From NCBI RefSeq assembly GCF_932526225.1, contig NC_064041.1, forward strand, positions 15,100,951 through 15,160,950: DNA of 60,000 nucleotides. The letters run 5' to 3'. Below the pieces are notes generated by a model. It had not been told where the DNA came from and did not search any database. It saw only the letters and a list, made by a program, of their open reading frames with translations. Source of the stretch: Nematostella vectensis (taxonomy: Eukaryota > Cnidaria > Anthozoa > Actiniaria > Edwardsiidae). This document shows, in pieces, positions 25,301 through 35,389 of this stretch. The position numbers and the translations under genes are program-made. The first letter of the stretch is position 1. Every line of letters begins with the position of its first letter.

Positions 25301-28300
25301 CGTTATGTTCATGTCGTTATGTTGGGCTTATGTATGACATAAAAGAAAAAAAATGTTTTTCTCTTGTGTCGTTATGTTCATGTCGTTATGTTGGGCTTAT
25401 GTATGACATAAAAGAAAAAAATGTTTTTCTCTTGTGTCGTTATGTTCATGTCGTTATGTTGGGCTTATGTATGACATAAAAGAAAAAATGTTTTTCTCTT
25501 GTGTCGTTATGTTCATGTCGTTATGTTGGGCTTATGTATGACATAAAAGAAAAAAAAGGTTTTTCTCTTGTGTCGTTATGTTCATGTCGTTATGTTGGGC
25601 TTATGTATGACATAAAAGAAAAAATGTTTTTCTCTTGTGTCGTTATGTTCATGTCGTTATGTTGGGCTTATGTATGACATAAAAGAAAAAAATGTTTTTC
25701 TCTTGTGTCGTTATGTTCATGTCGTTATGTTGGGCTTATGTATGACATAAAAGAAAAATGTTTTTCTCTTGTGTCGTTATGTTCATGTCGTTATGTTGGG
25801 CTTATGTATGACATAAAAGAAAAAATGTTTTTCTCTTGTGTCGTTATGTTCATGTCGTTATGTTGGGCTTATGTATGACATAAAAGAAAAAATGTTTTTC
25901 TCTTGTGTCGTTATGTTTATGTCGTTATGTTGGGCTTATGTATGACATAAAAGAAAAAATGTTTTTCTCTTGTGTCGTTATGTTCATGTCGTTATGTTGG
26001 GCTTATGTATGACATAAAAGAAAAAATGTTTTTCTCTTGTGTCGTTATGTTCATGTCGTTATGTTGGGCTTATGTATGACATAAAAGAAAAAATGTTTTT
26101 TCTCTTATGTCGTTATGTTCATGTTGTTATATTGGGCTTATGTCAAAATGTCGAACCACTCACACTTGAACATATAAACAGAAGGGTGTGCGTGCCCATG
26201 TCTTTATGTCGTTATGTCACTAGTCCATCAGTGCACCAGGCATAGCACTACATTGCTTATGTAATACAACATTGTTTACATAAGTAGTTTCCTGACGTAA
26301 CATAAATAGTGGGCGTGACATGAGTATAACACACAGTTGCTAAATTCGAAACGAAGAAGTCCCCTTGATGACATCAAATACACAAGTTACCTTGATGACA
26401 TTAAATACACAAGTCACATTGATGACATTAAATACCCAAGTCACCTTGATGACATTAAATACACAAGTCACCTTGATGACATTAAATACACAAGTCACCT
26501 TGATGACATTAAATACACAAGTCACCTTGATGACATTAAATACACAAGTCACCTTGATGACATTAAATACACAAGTCACCTTGATGACATTAAATACACA
26601 AGTCACCTTGATGACAATAAATACACAAGTCACCTTGATGACATTAAATAGCGTCCCCTGCCCAATGCCGTCCTTGTCTTTGAAGAACGAATGATCAGGA
26701 AATGTCCGCGCGATGTCTCTCTTGATCATTCTTTCGCATGCGGAATTCGCCTGTGAGAACATAGGTGTAAATATTCAGAGCGTAGCTTTACAAAAATCTT
26801 AAAATTTAAAATTATCCATGCATTATTTTATACTCTAAAAAGACGTAGGATACATTGAATTTCACAGTGATTCAGACAGATTTAGTTCGCTTGAAATGTG
26901 TATCACACATTTCTCTGAGGCAGTAAAAATCTACCCTGGAAACCACAGACTGGAAGTCCGTTGAGTTCGTTCACCCGCCCCCTATTAGCTGAGAAAGTAT
27001 AGAGCATCACCCTCCTTGATCTTCAAAGTCTAGCGGGAATAACGACTAAGAGCAGGTCGGTAGATCTGATTTGTGAGACGAATGTTCTATAACCAGGTCC
27101 GGGCCATTTACCATATGCCCTTTTTATTTAAGGTGGAGGTCTCATTTCCTTGAAGAAAAGGGCGCTGGCCAATGATACCATCCCTAATAGCTATCAAACT
27201 ATCTTACCTTGATTAATTTAGGGTACTCATCCTTGAGAGGCATGTCCCGGGACCCACAAAGCAGCTGCCAGACGAGCCCCCGTAACGCATTAGGTATTCC
27301 CTTACGGACCATATCCCGTACGTTCTTTGGTTTCTTGCGCACCGCGTCATCCCAATTGCCCATCAGTTGTCCCCACTCGTGGTACACATCCCCTTCGTCA
27401 CACACCTCGTCATAGTTCTCCGGCGTGTCTGGAGGGAGGGAGCCACTCGCGGTGGACCATCGCTTAGGTGTGTCCGGGATAGCAGTCTGGGCGCGAGAAT
27501 CTGAGGCAAGAATTCTAAGAAAAATGGAGTGAGGGCTGGTGTAAAAGAAAAGCATGTGATGTAGAGAGAAATGAGACACAAAGCAAAGCTCTAATACAAT
27601 TTGTTACTAACAATTTAGAATTTCCAGGACAAGTTAGTTATGTTCATGAACATCATAGTGCAGGTGTGAAGGGAAAAGGATGGAAGTGGAGGGGAAATAG
27701 AAGAGGAGGAAGGGGGAGAGGATGGGCAAAAAGGAGGAAGAAGTTGGAGAAGAAAAAGGTGGGACAGTAATGGGAATGAGAGGTGAGAGAGGAGCAAGAC
27801 CATGAAAGGGAAGTAAAAATGAGATGCAAGAAAGGGGAAAGGGCAAAGGAAAAGAAGTTAAAAGCAGGTAGAAGGGGAGAAGAATGAGGAAGGAGCAAGA
27901 GGGAGAGAAAGGAGAAAGGTGAAGGAGGAGGTTGGAAGAGGAACAGTGGGAATGAGAGGATGAGGGAGGGGAGATTATGGAGGGGGGGGGGGGGAGAAAA
28001 ACGAGGAGGACAGAAAAGGAAGGAGGGGAAAGGAGGAGAGAAGATGAAAGAGGGGTGGACGAAGAAAGAATTGTGTGGGAGGATGGAAGAATAAGAAGGG
28101 AATAGAGGGAAAAGAAGGATGGGGAAGAGACTTAAGGAAGGAGAGGGGAGAAGGGGTAGAAGGAAAAAAATAATGAGGGTTAAGGAGGAAGGAGGATGAG
28201 GGGTGCGTGAGGAAAGAGAATTGGGTGAGAGAGGGACGAGATGAGGGAATGAGGGGTGAGAAGGAAGGAGGATGAGAGAGGGACAAGATGAGGGAATGAG

Positions 28301-31300
28301 GGGTGAGGAGGAAGGAGGATGAGAGAGAGAGACGAGATGAGGGAATGAGGGATGAGGAGGAAGGAGGATGAGAGAGGGACAAGATGAGGGAATGAGGGGT
28401 GAGGAGGAAGGAGGATGAGAGAGGGACGAGATGAGGGAATGAGGGGTGAGGAGGAAGGAGGATGAGAGAGGGACGAGATGAGGGAATGAGGGGTGAGGAA
28501 GAAGGAGGAAGGAGGATGAGATGAGGGAATGAGGGGTGAGGAGGAAGGAGGATGAGAGAGGGACGAGATGAGGGAATGAGGGGTGAGGAGGAAGGAGGAT
28601 GAGAGAGGGACAAGATGAGGGAATGAGGGGTGAAGAGGTAGGAGGATGAGAGAGGGACAAGATAAGGGAATGAGGGGTGAGGAGAAAGGAGGATGAGAGA
28701 GGGACGAGATGAGGGGTGAGGAGGAAGGAAGATGAGATGAGGGAATGAGGGGTGGGGAGGAAGGAGGATGAGAGAGGGACGAGATGAGGGAATGGGGGGT
28801 GAGGAGAAAGGAGGATGAGAGAGGGACGAGATGAGGGAATGAGGGGTGAGGAGAAAGGAGGATGAGAGAGGGACAAGATGAGGGAATGAGGGGTGAGGAG
28901 AAAGGGGGATGAGAGAGGGACAAGATGAAGATGATGAGCGGTAGACTGCGTAATAGCAGTAGTGGTATCGTAAGTGCGTAATAGCAGTAGTGGTATCGTA
29001 AGTGCGTAATAGCAGTAGTGGTATCGTAAGTGCGTAATAGCAGTAGTGGTATCGTAAGTGCGTAATAGCAGTAGTGGTATCGTAAGTGCGTAATAGCAAT
29101 AGTGGTATCGTAAGTGCGTAATAGCAATAGTGGTATCGTAAGTGCGTAATAGCAGTAGTGGTATCTAAGTGCGTAATAGCAGTAGTGGTATAGTAAGTGC
29201 GTAATAGCAGTAGTGGTATAGTAAGTGCGTAATAGCAGTAGTGGTATCGTAAGTGCGTAATAGAAGAAGTGGTATCGTAAGTGCGTAATAGCAGTAGTGG
29301 GATCGTAAGTGCGTAATAGCAGTAGTGGTATCGTAAGTGCGTAATAGCAGTAGTGGTATCGTAAGTGCGTAATAGCAGTAGTGGTATAGTAAGTGCGTAA
29401 TAGCAGTAGTGGTATCGTCAGTGCGTAATAGAAGAAGTGGTATCGTAAGTGCGTAATAGCAGTAGTGGGATCGTAAGTGCGTAATAGCAGTAGTGGTATC
29501 GTAAGTGCGTGATAGCAGTAGTGGTATCGTAAGTGCGTAATAGCAGTAGTGGTATCGTAAGTGCGTAATAGCAGTAGTGGTATCGTAAGTGCGTAATAGC
29601 AGTAGTGGTATCGTAAGTGCGTGATAGCAGTAGTGGTATCGTAAGTGCGTAATAGCAGTAGTGGTATCGTCAGTGAGTAATAGCAGTAGTGGTATCGTAA
29701 GTGCGTAATAGCAGTAGTGGTATCGTAAGTGCGTGATAGCAGTAGTGGTATCGTAAGTGCGTGATAGCAGTAGTGGTATCGTAAGTGCGTAATAGCAGTA
29801 GTGGTATCGTAAGTGCGTAATAGCAGTAGTGGTATCGTAAGTGCGTGATAGCAGTAGTGGTATCGTCAGTGAGTAATAGCAGTAGTGGTATCGTCAGTGC
29901 GTAATAGCAGTAGTGGTATCGTAAGTGCGTGATAGCAGTAGTGGTATCGTAAGTGCGTGATAGCAGTAGTGGTATCGTAAGTGCGTAATAGCAGTAGTGG
30001 TATCTAAGTGCGTAATAGCAATAGTGGTATCGTAAGTGCGTAATAGCGGTAGTGGTATCGTAAGTGCGTAATAGCAGTAGTGGTATCGTAAGTGCGTAAT
30101 AGCAATAGTGGTATCGTAAGTGAGTAATAGCAGTAGTGGGATCGTAAGTACGTGATGGCAGTATCGTAAGTAGCACCAAGACTAAGTTTGTCAAGAATGT
30201 CTATCGATTAAAATCAAGCTTCACAGCCCTCATATGACTCTCCTTTCCAATATCCACCGTACATTTTAGATGCATTATAAATCACATAGATGATGCAAAC
30301 GTATTGAACATAATGAGACAAAAAAATTCCAATAGCGCGAAATGAAAACAACAGCCGAAAAGGAAACCGCAATATGAATTAATTACTTCGGTTTGATTTT
30401 GCAGGAACTTCTCCACGAGTAAACATACCACGATAATTCAATAAATAATAAAGTACGGGATATCGTATTGTTTGACGTTTTAGATAGGTGTACAGATAAG
30501 CAAACGCGCCCCGCGATCGTTTACGATATTCCAACTTTAATTGCGAACCAGCGCAATACATCAACCAAATAAAACCCCAGATTGCCCGAAGCAACCTCCT
30601 AGAAACAATTAATACCAATGTAGTCGAAGGCCAAGACATTTCCTTTTTTTGAGTCAAGTTCTTAAAATATCACGCGGTAAGAGAAACTGCCGCGACCAAA
30701 ATAATCACGAGACCTATGAAGAACATGAAAACGCTGGAAGCGATGGGGAAATTGTTACCTGGGCAAGCTACGGGTTTTACGGGAGCGGGATTGTGAGTTC
30801 CTTCGCTTCATTGTCACGGGTTTAGCGTCATGGAGTGAGTGTACACGACGTTTACCGACAGATGAGCGCTGTCATGTCGATTTATGTAGAGATAATAGAG
30901 TATTTCCTGTTTTCCTTGCGAACTTTATTCTGGGCCTGTTCTTTGACCCGGGTTAAAGAATGGATTATAGCTGACAGATGAAAGAGTGTCAGATGAAAGA
31001 CGTGCCATATATGAGTTGATAATATCGAGAACAATCTCAAATACTTTTTTTTTATAAGAATGTTTAATTTTCAGTTTCGGCTCGTTCTTATTTTTGGAGC
31101 ATCTTAAGCCTGAAAATGTTCTCAAGGTTGTTTTTATGAACGCAATTTGAACCAAACTTGCAACGCATCACACACACAGACACGAAAAGCGCAGAATATT
31201 TTGCTGTTATCTGAGCCTCGGCATGTTCTTAGAATTTGGTAAAATCTCACCCTGAACGTTCTTATAAAAATACGTTGTCTATACGTTGTCTATACCTTTA

Positions 31301-34300
31301 AGGTCTCACATATGAGTATCGTAAATAAATATTTGCTCGTTTTTCTCTATCTGAAATCGAAAGTGCATTACTTTTTAAGCAAATGATTTCTGAAAGCAAT
31401 CATGACAGATAATGATTGAGTTGAGTGGTAATAAACCGTTAACAATTGCTGATTAGGGTTGATATGCAATCAATATAATAGAGTTTAACAATTCTTACCA
31501 ATGGGTTTAATACAATGAGAATTCCAGGAGCGAAAATAATGAAACATTCATAAGAACGATCAATTCAATTTACCTTTTCACTATACGCCTTACTAGCGTG
31601 CACTGAGCTAATTGTGTCTCTTAAAGTATACCCCAAATTCAGAGGCTCTCTACAACATACAATGTAAAAGAGTATCAACCCAAGAATGTCATATACACCT
31701 ATTTTAAATAAGGTTGCACTTATGCCTGGTGCACACTAGTGACATAACGACATGGACATAACGACATGGGCGTACGCGCTCTGTTTAGCCCAACATAACG
31801 ACATGGGCGTACACACTCTGTTTAGCCCAACATAACGACATGGGCGCGCACACTCTGTTTAGCCCAACATAACGACATGGGCGCGCACACTATGTTTAGC
31901 CCAACATAACGACATGGGCGCGCACACTCTGTTTAGCCCAACATAACGACATGGGCGTGCACAATCTGTTTAGCCCAACATAACGACATGGGCGTGCACA
32001 CTCTGTTTAGCCCAACATAACGACATGGGCGCGCACACTCTGTTTAGCCCAACATAACGACATGGGCGCGCACACTCTGTTTAGCCCAACATAACGACAT
32101 GGGCGCGCACACTCTGTTTAGCCCGGCATAATAGTGGAAAGCTACGCACTTATTACAAAGATCAAGACAAATTTTAAACTAGAAAAATATTTATCAGAAG
32201 CTAATGTTAGACGCCGACAATCTATGACAAGATTGCGTGTCTCGGCACACAAACTAGCAATTGAAACAGGCCGCTATAAAAAATTACCTTATGAATTAAG
32301 GATTTGTGAAAAATGTGAAAAAAATTAAGGTTGGGATGAGTACCATACCTTAATGGAATGCGACTATGTCAATGATATACGTCGAGTATTTTCTAATGAT
32401 CTATTTGCAAACAATAACTGTTAAGGCCAAAAGACCTTTTCTTGTATATTATGAGCTTAACAGATGACTCCATTACGAGCCTAGTCCTGAAATTTTGTGA
32501 TGATGTAATTGAATATTATGAATAGAGGATAGGCATATAAGCCAACCTACTTTGTATATTATCCTAATATACCTGTATTGGTATTTATTGGAATAAAAGT
32601 TATGAGTTATTAACTACATGGGCGTGCACGCTCTGTTTAGCCCAACATAATGACATGGACATCATGACATAAAAGAAAAAACAAGTTTTTTTTTTCTCTT
32701 ATGTCGTTAAGTCCATGTCATTATGTCTGACTTGTGTCAAAATGTTGAACCATTCTCACTTAAACACACGAAGATAACAGTGCACGCGTCCATGTTGTTA
32801 TGTCGTTATGTCACTTGTGTGAACCAGGCATTAGAGAACTCATTTGGTGTAACAAGCAGTGCCTCATGTGTATCTAATTATAAAAGCAAATAAGCTTAAA
32901 TAAAAACTTGATTTGCAAAGTTTTAACATTCTTGTTTATGTGCCTGTAAATGGTTTTCAGAGTAAGCCATTTATGTTACCCATGATAACACCATGGTAAA
33001 ACCACTGAAGGTTAAATCACATCCAGAATACCACATTAAATTTGAAATAGGTGTATACATATTTCTATTTTTGTACCCCACTGACAGATGATTTCAAAAC
33101 AAAGAGTACCTGAAATTATTATTTTGAAATCTCTACTTTAATACTAATATTAGTATAGTTTAACTCACTGAGCCCTGGCTATTTTAGAGCTGAAATGACT
33201 ACCATTCCTACATCTACCTACCTATTACCATTTTGATTGGCCAATTGAAATGTGTGACAAAAGTACAACACTAAAGTACAGGCATGAGACCTATCCCTTG
33301 CTGGTTATGGAAGACCCTCAAATTATGTGATTCTGACCCCCCTCATTACACCAAAAGTGCTATCCCCCATAGCCTCACTCTCCGCCTTTGATCTACACTT
33401 GTTCTACAGACAAAAGCTTTAATAACCGCTGTAATGAACACACTAACTACTGTACTTTCTCCAGCGTGGCTATAAACCAGCGTTCCTCAACAAATTCTAT
33501 GTGCAGCTAACTCCTGCAATGACCCTCTAGGCCGGAGGCCGAAATAATAACAACCACAAAAAAGCCTGTTGCATCCATTTTGTTTACAAGCCTACACCTA
33601 CTAACATCAAAGACATAATCCATAAAAATTTTAACCTATTCTAGACTAAATGCCATGAAGTTTTCACTGAGCCCCCTTTTGTAGCCTTTCGCTGCTCACC
33701 TAACCTCTCAGACACCCTGACACCTCTCGGACACCCTGACACCTCTCGGACACCCTGACACCTCTCTGACACCCTGACACCTCTCTGACGACCTGACACC
33801 TCTCTGACACCCTGACTAAAGCCAAGCTTTAGTCACTCTACCACAAAAAGCAGTTGGGTGCCTTTCATTGCAGGAAAAGCTGCCTAACCTTTTCCTATAT
33901 CAGAACTGATTGCCTAACAAGCTAAATATTTTTCTTAACAAGGGAGACATCACCTATAGCCTGCCCCATAACCTGCAAAACTAAAATCATGATTTACATC
34001 ATTTAGTGTAACCGCTGTAATCAACAATTATACCAGAGAAACTAAACGCACACTAAAAGAATGATTTAATGGCCAACACAGACCTGTAGACTCGAATCTC
34101 AATCCACACCTACCCACGCCGCTGAACACTTACTAAAACCTAACCACTCCCCTTCTGTCATAGAGCTCATACCTATTAAAAAATTATAAGAAACCGAGAC
34201 TTCACACTGATAGCTTGTGCTGGCACTGTAGAGCCCGGTGGCCTTAACTGCCAAGAAGAAACTCCTCTATTTATTATTATCCACTTGTCTATTTACAATT

Positions 34301-35389
34301 ATTATCTTTTGCTAGTTAATAATCAATAAACTTTGTACACTCTATCTGTAACATGCCAATGTAACGCTTTTGCAACCTGAAGATGGCACATACCGGCCTA
34401 CCGAAATATTGTTTAAAAAAACAAATCTGTATTGTTGTTAAATTTTTCTTATAAAGTTCAAAGTAAAGACCACGCTCTTAACCAATCATAATCAAGATAG
34501 AGAATGCAATGTATAATAATCTTTGTTAAATTATTTTTTATGGTCACCTATACTGTACCTCCCAACCCCATCCACTTGTATTGTAAGGTTGTGTCAAATA
34601 ATTTGGCAACAATTTCATTATATAAAATATAAAAATATTGAATTTTCATTTCAAATTATCTATTCCTTTAACGTTTGTCCATTCTGACTATTTATGACAT
34701 TAAGTGTCACATGCTAAGCATTTATTTGACAGAGGCAAATATAAGAAATAGTTGTTTACAAAAAAAGTAGCCATTTCTTTCCATTTCACATTTGCAATTT
34801 TTTACACTAAACTGTCTGGTCCAATATCATTTAAGTAAAGCATGACAACATTAAGTTACAAATCAATCATTTTATCACCCTTTGGCCTCGGCTGTACAAT
34901 ACACTATTTATTGCAAAGAGAATAGATTTTATGGTCTATCCATGCGTGACTTATGCTTGATCAGCTGCCTCGAAGTCTTTCACCCTTACTGTTTAGTCTC
35001 ACGAAAGTGGAAACTGTAGTGTTTTCATTTTTTGCTTCGTCTCGAAAATTCGAGACCCTCAATGAAACGTTCTTCCAACAGTAAGTTAAACGAATAGCTT
35101 AGGTACAGAAGTAACAAGCGTTAAATTCATTCATTGAATTTGTCTATCACTCTCTAGCAAAAAATAACTAACAAATGTGATAGATCATTAGCACGAATAC
35201 TGACCACTTGCAAAGAATGCTTGGATAATGGTTTAGACAAGCAAATTAGTAATAAATTAATTCAGTGTATTTCTCTTACCTATTTTGCTCCTCCAGCTTG
35301 GCAAGTAGTTCATCAACCGAAGGCGACCTGTTCTTGTCTTGGTTTAAGCACGCTGTTTCACTGGGGCTAGGAGCCAATTCTGAGGCCAT
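16302..35389 (-). CDS. EVI5: EVI5/EVI5L-type TBC-domain RabGAP with C-terminal coiled coil
   Basis: Thirteen exons, in transcript order: 35389-35280, 27514-27208, 26750-26634, 24996-24922, 24011-23847, 23374-23270, 22764-22675, 20601-20504, 19987-19873, 18337-18305, 17858-17718, 16842-16672, 16382-16302. Total 1608 nt, 535 residues, all phases consistent. The N-terminus has the LLAKLEEQNR motif typical of EVI5. The TBC domain (~105-320) shows KGIPNALRGLVWQLLCG, the arginine finger in IKRDIARTFP (R154) and the glutamine finger in GYCQG (Q191). Both catalytic fingers are intact, so it should be an active GAP for Rab-family GTPases in membrane traffic. After KKMKRLEKEY the protein is coiled coil (ADRLIQGQVTRAQE...ALKRELA), as in EVI5. 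It ends after 535 residues against about 800 in vertebrates, so the C-terminal coil is short or further exons were missed. Many introns carry arrays built from the neighbouring splice junction (separate entries). Confidence 0.92.
16485..16720. repeat. 81-bp repeat spanning the exon 12 donor (EVI5-like)
   Basis: Three copies of an 81-bp unit. The first is the real end of exon 12 (DELASTVQRLEDK) plus its donor GTAATC at 16671. The next two repeat both coding tail and intron start. Because 81 is a multiple of 3, the frame stays open through all copies (27-residue units DELASTV-x-RL...HPTPISN) to a stop near 16477. In copies 2 and 3 the donor GT is lost, so only the first donor should function. 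Confidence 0.9.
16825..17250. repeat. ~78-bp repeat spanning the exon 12 acceptor, interrupted by a MITE
   Basis: ACTGACAATGTGATTCTAA, the complement of the exon 12 start (NHIVS) plus its acceptor, occurs at the true exon start (16827-16845) and again at about 17091 and 17169. Flanks include GAGCATGTGGTTTGAGGGT and GGATCACGTGATATCATGAC. A 197-bp hairpin MITE separates copy 1 from copy 2. Confidence 0.8.
16876..17072. mobile_element. 197-bp hairpin MITE with 9-bp target duplication
   Basis: Terminal TAGCCTACCTGT...ACAGGTAGGCTA flank a nearly perfect long inverted repeat. Its inner arms include CGTAGTTCGTGGCCGCCATC and its complement around a short GC-rich loop. The flanks TTGAGTGTC (16867-16875) and TTGAGGGTC (17073-17081) match in 8 of 9 bases. 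Long TIRs and a 9-bp duplication fit a Mutator-like non-autonomous element. No coding capacity. Confidence 0.75.
17845..18115. repeat. Degenerate repeat spanning the exon 11 acceptor (EVI5-like)
   Basis: The exon 11 start plus acceptor (plus-strand ACTTGGCCCTAAAACATGTGAC at ~17851) recurs in diverged form near 17994 and 18091 (ACTTGACCCTACAACACGTGAC), each followed by a GACATACATT-like tail. Copies share several CACGTGA motifs. More diverged than the other junction arrays, hence lower confidence. Confidence 0.6.
18565..19885. repeat. 30-bp array spanning the exon 9 donor (EVI5-like), ~44 copies
   Basis: On the minus strand the unit reads GAGTTAGAGCAG|GTTAGTGACC... It contains the exon 9 tail (codons for ELEQ) and its donor. 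The true junction is GAACAG|GTAAGT at 19873. About 44 copies follow, mostly with an intact GT. Reading through from the true exon meets TGA within five codons, so retention would truncate the protein. Confidence 0.93.
20343..20390. other. Two adjacent small hairpins in EVI5-like intron 8
   Basis: ATGCCTttaacAGGCAT is followed at once by GAAAATCAGCGCG-aaaga-CGCGCTGATTTTC, a perfect 13-bp stem with a 5-nt loop. Function unknown. Too short for a standard animal miRNA precursor. Confidence 0.5.
20590..22375. repeat. 34-bp array spanning the exon 8 acceptor (EVI5-like), ~50 copies
   Basis: The unit (GGAAATACTGATAAATCACG + GGTATATTAGTGAT) is, on the minus strand, intron end plus acceptor plus first exon 8 bases: TTTATCAG|TATTTCCA. 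The true acceptor is at 20602-20603. A shortened variant (TTAGTTACTGATAAATCACG) recurs at about 20895, 21294, 21627, 21993 and 22126, revealing higher-order blocks of ~330-400 bp. Each unit presents a consensus-like CAG acceptor upstream of the real one. Confidence 0.92.
22430..22690. repeat. ~109-bp degenerate repeat spanning the exon 7 donor (EVI5-like)
   Basis: CAAGTTGTTATACCTTTAACATGCCCTCC at the true exon 7 end recurs near 22560 (CAAGTTGTCAAACCTTTAACATGCCCTTC), with similar upstream GTTCTATCT/GTTCCATTT context. A third weaker copy lies near 22430 (CTATCTTTAACACATACTCC). Copies include the coding tail (GMLK) and the donor. Confidence 0.65.
22800..23065. repeat. ~12-bp ACAATGTGTGCATT array in EVI5-like intron 6
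   Basis: Irregular tandem copies of TACAATGTGTGCAT between exons 6 and 7. I see no coding or splice-site component. Confidence 0.9.
23461..23885. repeat. 97-bp repeat spanning the exon 5 donor (EVI5-like)
   Basis: Five copies. Spacing of the ACATACCTGAGCTTGG motif is exactly 97 bp for the last four (23550, 23647, 23744, 23841); the first copy (~23461) has a small deletion. Each copy carries ~34 bases of the exon 5 tail (PELYAHFQAQ codons) and the donor GTATGT. The copy next to the exon is the real junction. Confidence 0.93.
24340..24900. repeat. 83-bp array and a second ~54-bp repeat in EVI5-like intron 4
   Basis: Five copies of an 82-83 bp unit (AAAAGAATGATGCAATCTCG, then GTGTGCAAGGCAGTGCGGAT) are followed by three copies of an ACACAATTTGTTGTATGGCT unit. 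No exon sequence is included. Confidence 0.85.
25178..26242. mobile_element. MITE copy A with internal 67-bp expansion (EVI5-like intron 3)
   Basis: Left end resembles TGCCTGGTGCACACTAGTGA (here TTCCTAGTGCCCACTAGTGA) and the right end is GTGCACCAGGCA. Both match copy B (31723-32830). The interior (about 25205-26140) is ~14 copies of a 66-69 bp unit whose ACATAAAAGAAAAA / TTTTTCTCTTGTGT arms form a hairpin, so the element's own apex has been amplified. No transposase. Target duplication unclear. Confidence 0.65.
26364..26650. repeat. 27-bp in-frame array spanning the exon 3 donor (EVI5-like)
   Basis: About 11 copies, counting the exon itself. The minus-strand unit is TTTAATGTCATCAAG|GTGACTTG, i.e. 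exon 3 tail (FNVIK) plus donor. 27 is a multiple of 3 and no stop occurs, so the frame runs as nine-residue units (FNVIKVTCV) for ~97 residues to a stop near 26340. Conservation with EVI5 places the true exon end after the first LFNVIK (26634). Confidence 0.95.
27650..28930. repeat. Homopurine tract and ~48-bp purine-only array
   Basis: About 1.3 kb is almost entirely A/G on the plus strand. The right part is a ~48-bp array (GAGAGAGGGACGAGATGAGG, then GAATGAGGGGTGAGGAGGAA). Such mirror-rich purine/pyrimidine DNA can form triplexes. The long Ser/Pro/His frames on the other strand are artefacts. Confidence 0.93.
28945..30170. repeat. 28-bp minisatellite (GTGCGTAATAGCAGTAGTGG)
   Basis: About 43 copies of a 28-bp unit (GTGCGTAATAGCAGTAGTGG + TATCGTAA) with few variants. 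No exon sequence is present. Frames through it are periodic artefacts. Confidence 0.95.
30379..30657 (-). other. Unassigned 92-codon frame with a hydrophobic segment
   Basis: Frame with a hydrophobic stretch (STTLVLIVSR...RAIWGFIWLMYCAG) and a tyrosine-rich tail. Upstream on the same strand (about 30780-30690) is a second short stretch with a clear membrane segment (SSVFMFFIGLVIILVAAV). It is not low-complexity and might be a small intronic gene or transposon relic. I recognise no family and cannot establish it as coding. Confidence 0.25.
31723..32830. mobile_element. MITE copy B with TTA target duplication and internal 37-bp array
   Basis: TGCCTGGTGCACACTAGTGA at the left end pairs with the complement of the right end (TGTCACTTGTGTGAACCAGGCA). 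TTA flanks both sides (31720-31722 and 32831-32833), the pattern of PIF/Harbinger insertions. The interior has ~10 copies of a 37-bp unit (CATAACGACATGGGCGCGCA...CTGTTTAGCCCAA) interrupted by a LINE tail, then a hairpin segment (GACATAAAAGAAAAA / TTTTTTCTCTTATGTC) shared with copy A. Confidence 0.75.
32125..32610 (+). pseudogene. 5'-truncated LINE tail inserted in MITE copy B
   Basis: A short frame (RLRVSAHKLAIETGRYKK...RICEKCEK, then past a stop DEYHTLMECDYVNDIR) is the C-terminal cysteine/histidine region found downstream of reverse transcriptase in LINE proteins. The reading frame is broken. The 3' part is AT-rich non-coding tail. It interrupts the 37-bp array, which resumes at about 32616, so it inserted after that array had expanded. 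Confidence 0.7.
33500..34435 (+). pseudogene. Decayed retroelement end with GIY-YIG-type remnants
   Basis: Plus-strand fragments in shifting frames resemble the end of GIY-YIG retroelements (Penelope-like or related): EVFTEPPFVAFR near 33660, a VxxIxCNRCNQQ-like segment near 34000, HAAEHLLKPNHSPS near 34125. They are followed by the 3' motif GAAGATGGCACATACCGGCC. Many stops and frameshifts; an 18-bp GACACCTCTC array (33708-33815) has expanded inside it. Dead copy. Confidence 0.6.

Larger units (their letters stand above)
27515..35279. other. Large first intron of the EVI5-like gene
   Basis: 7.8 kb between the 5' coding exon and exon 2. It holds a homopurine array, a 28-bp array, a small unexplained frame, MITE copy B with a LINE tail, and a decayed retroelement (separate entries). 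The remaining AT-rich stretches (30.7-31.7 kb, 32.83-33.5 kb and 34.43-35.2 kb) show no further genes. Confidence 0.7.

Noticed and set aside
27653-29127. Long Ser/Pro/His/Leu frames on the minus strand
   Set aside because: Homopurine array and 28-bp array translated in several frames at once; no non-repetitive domain.
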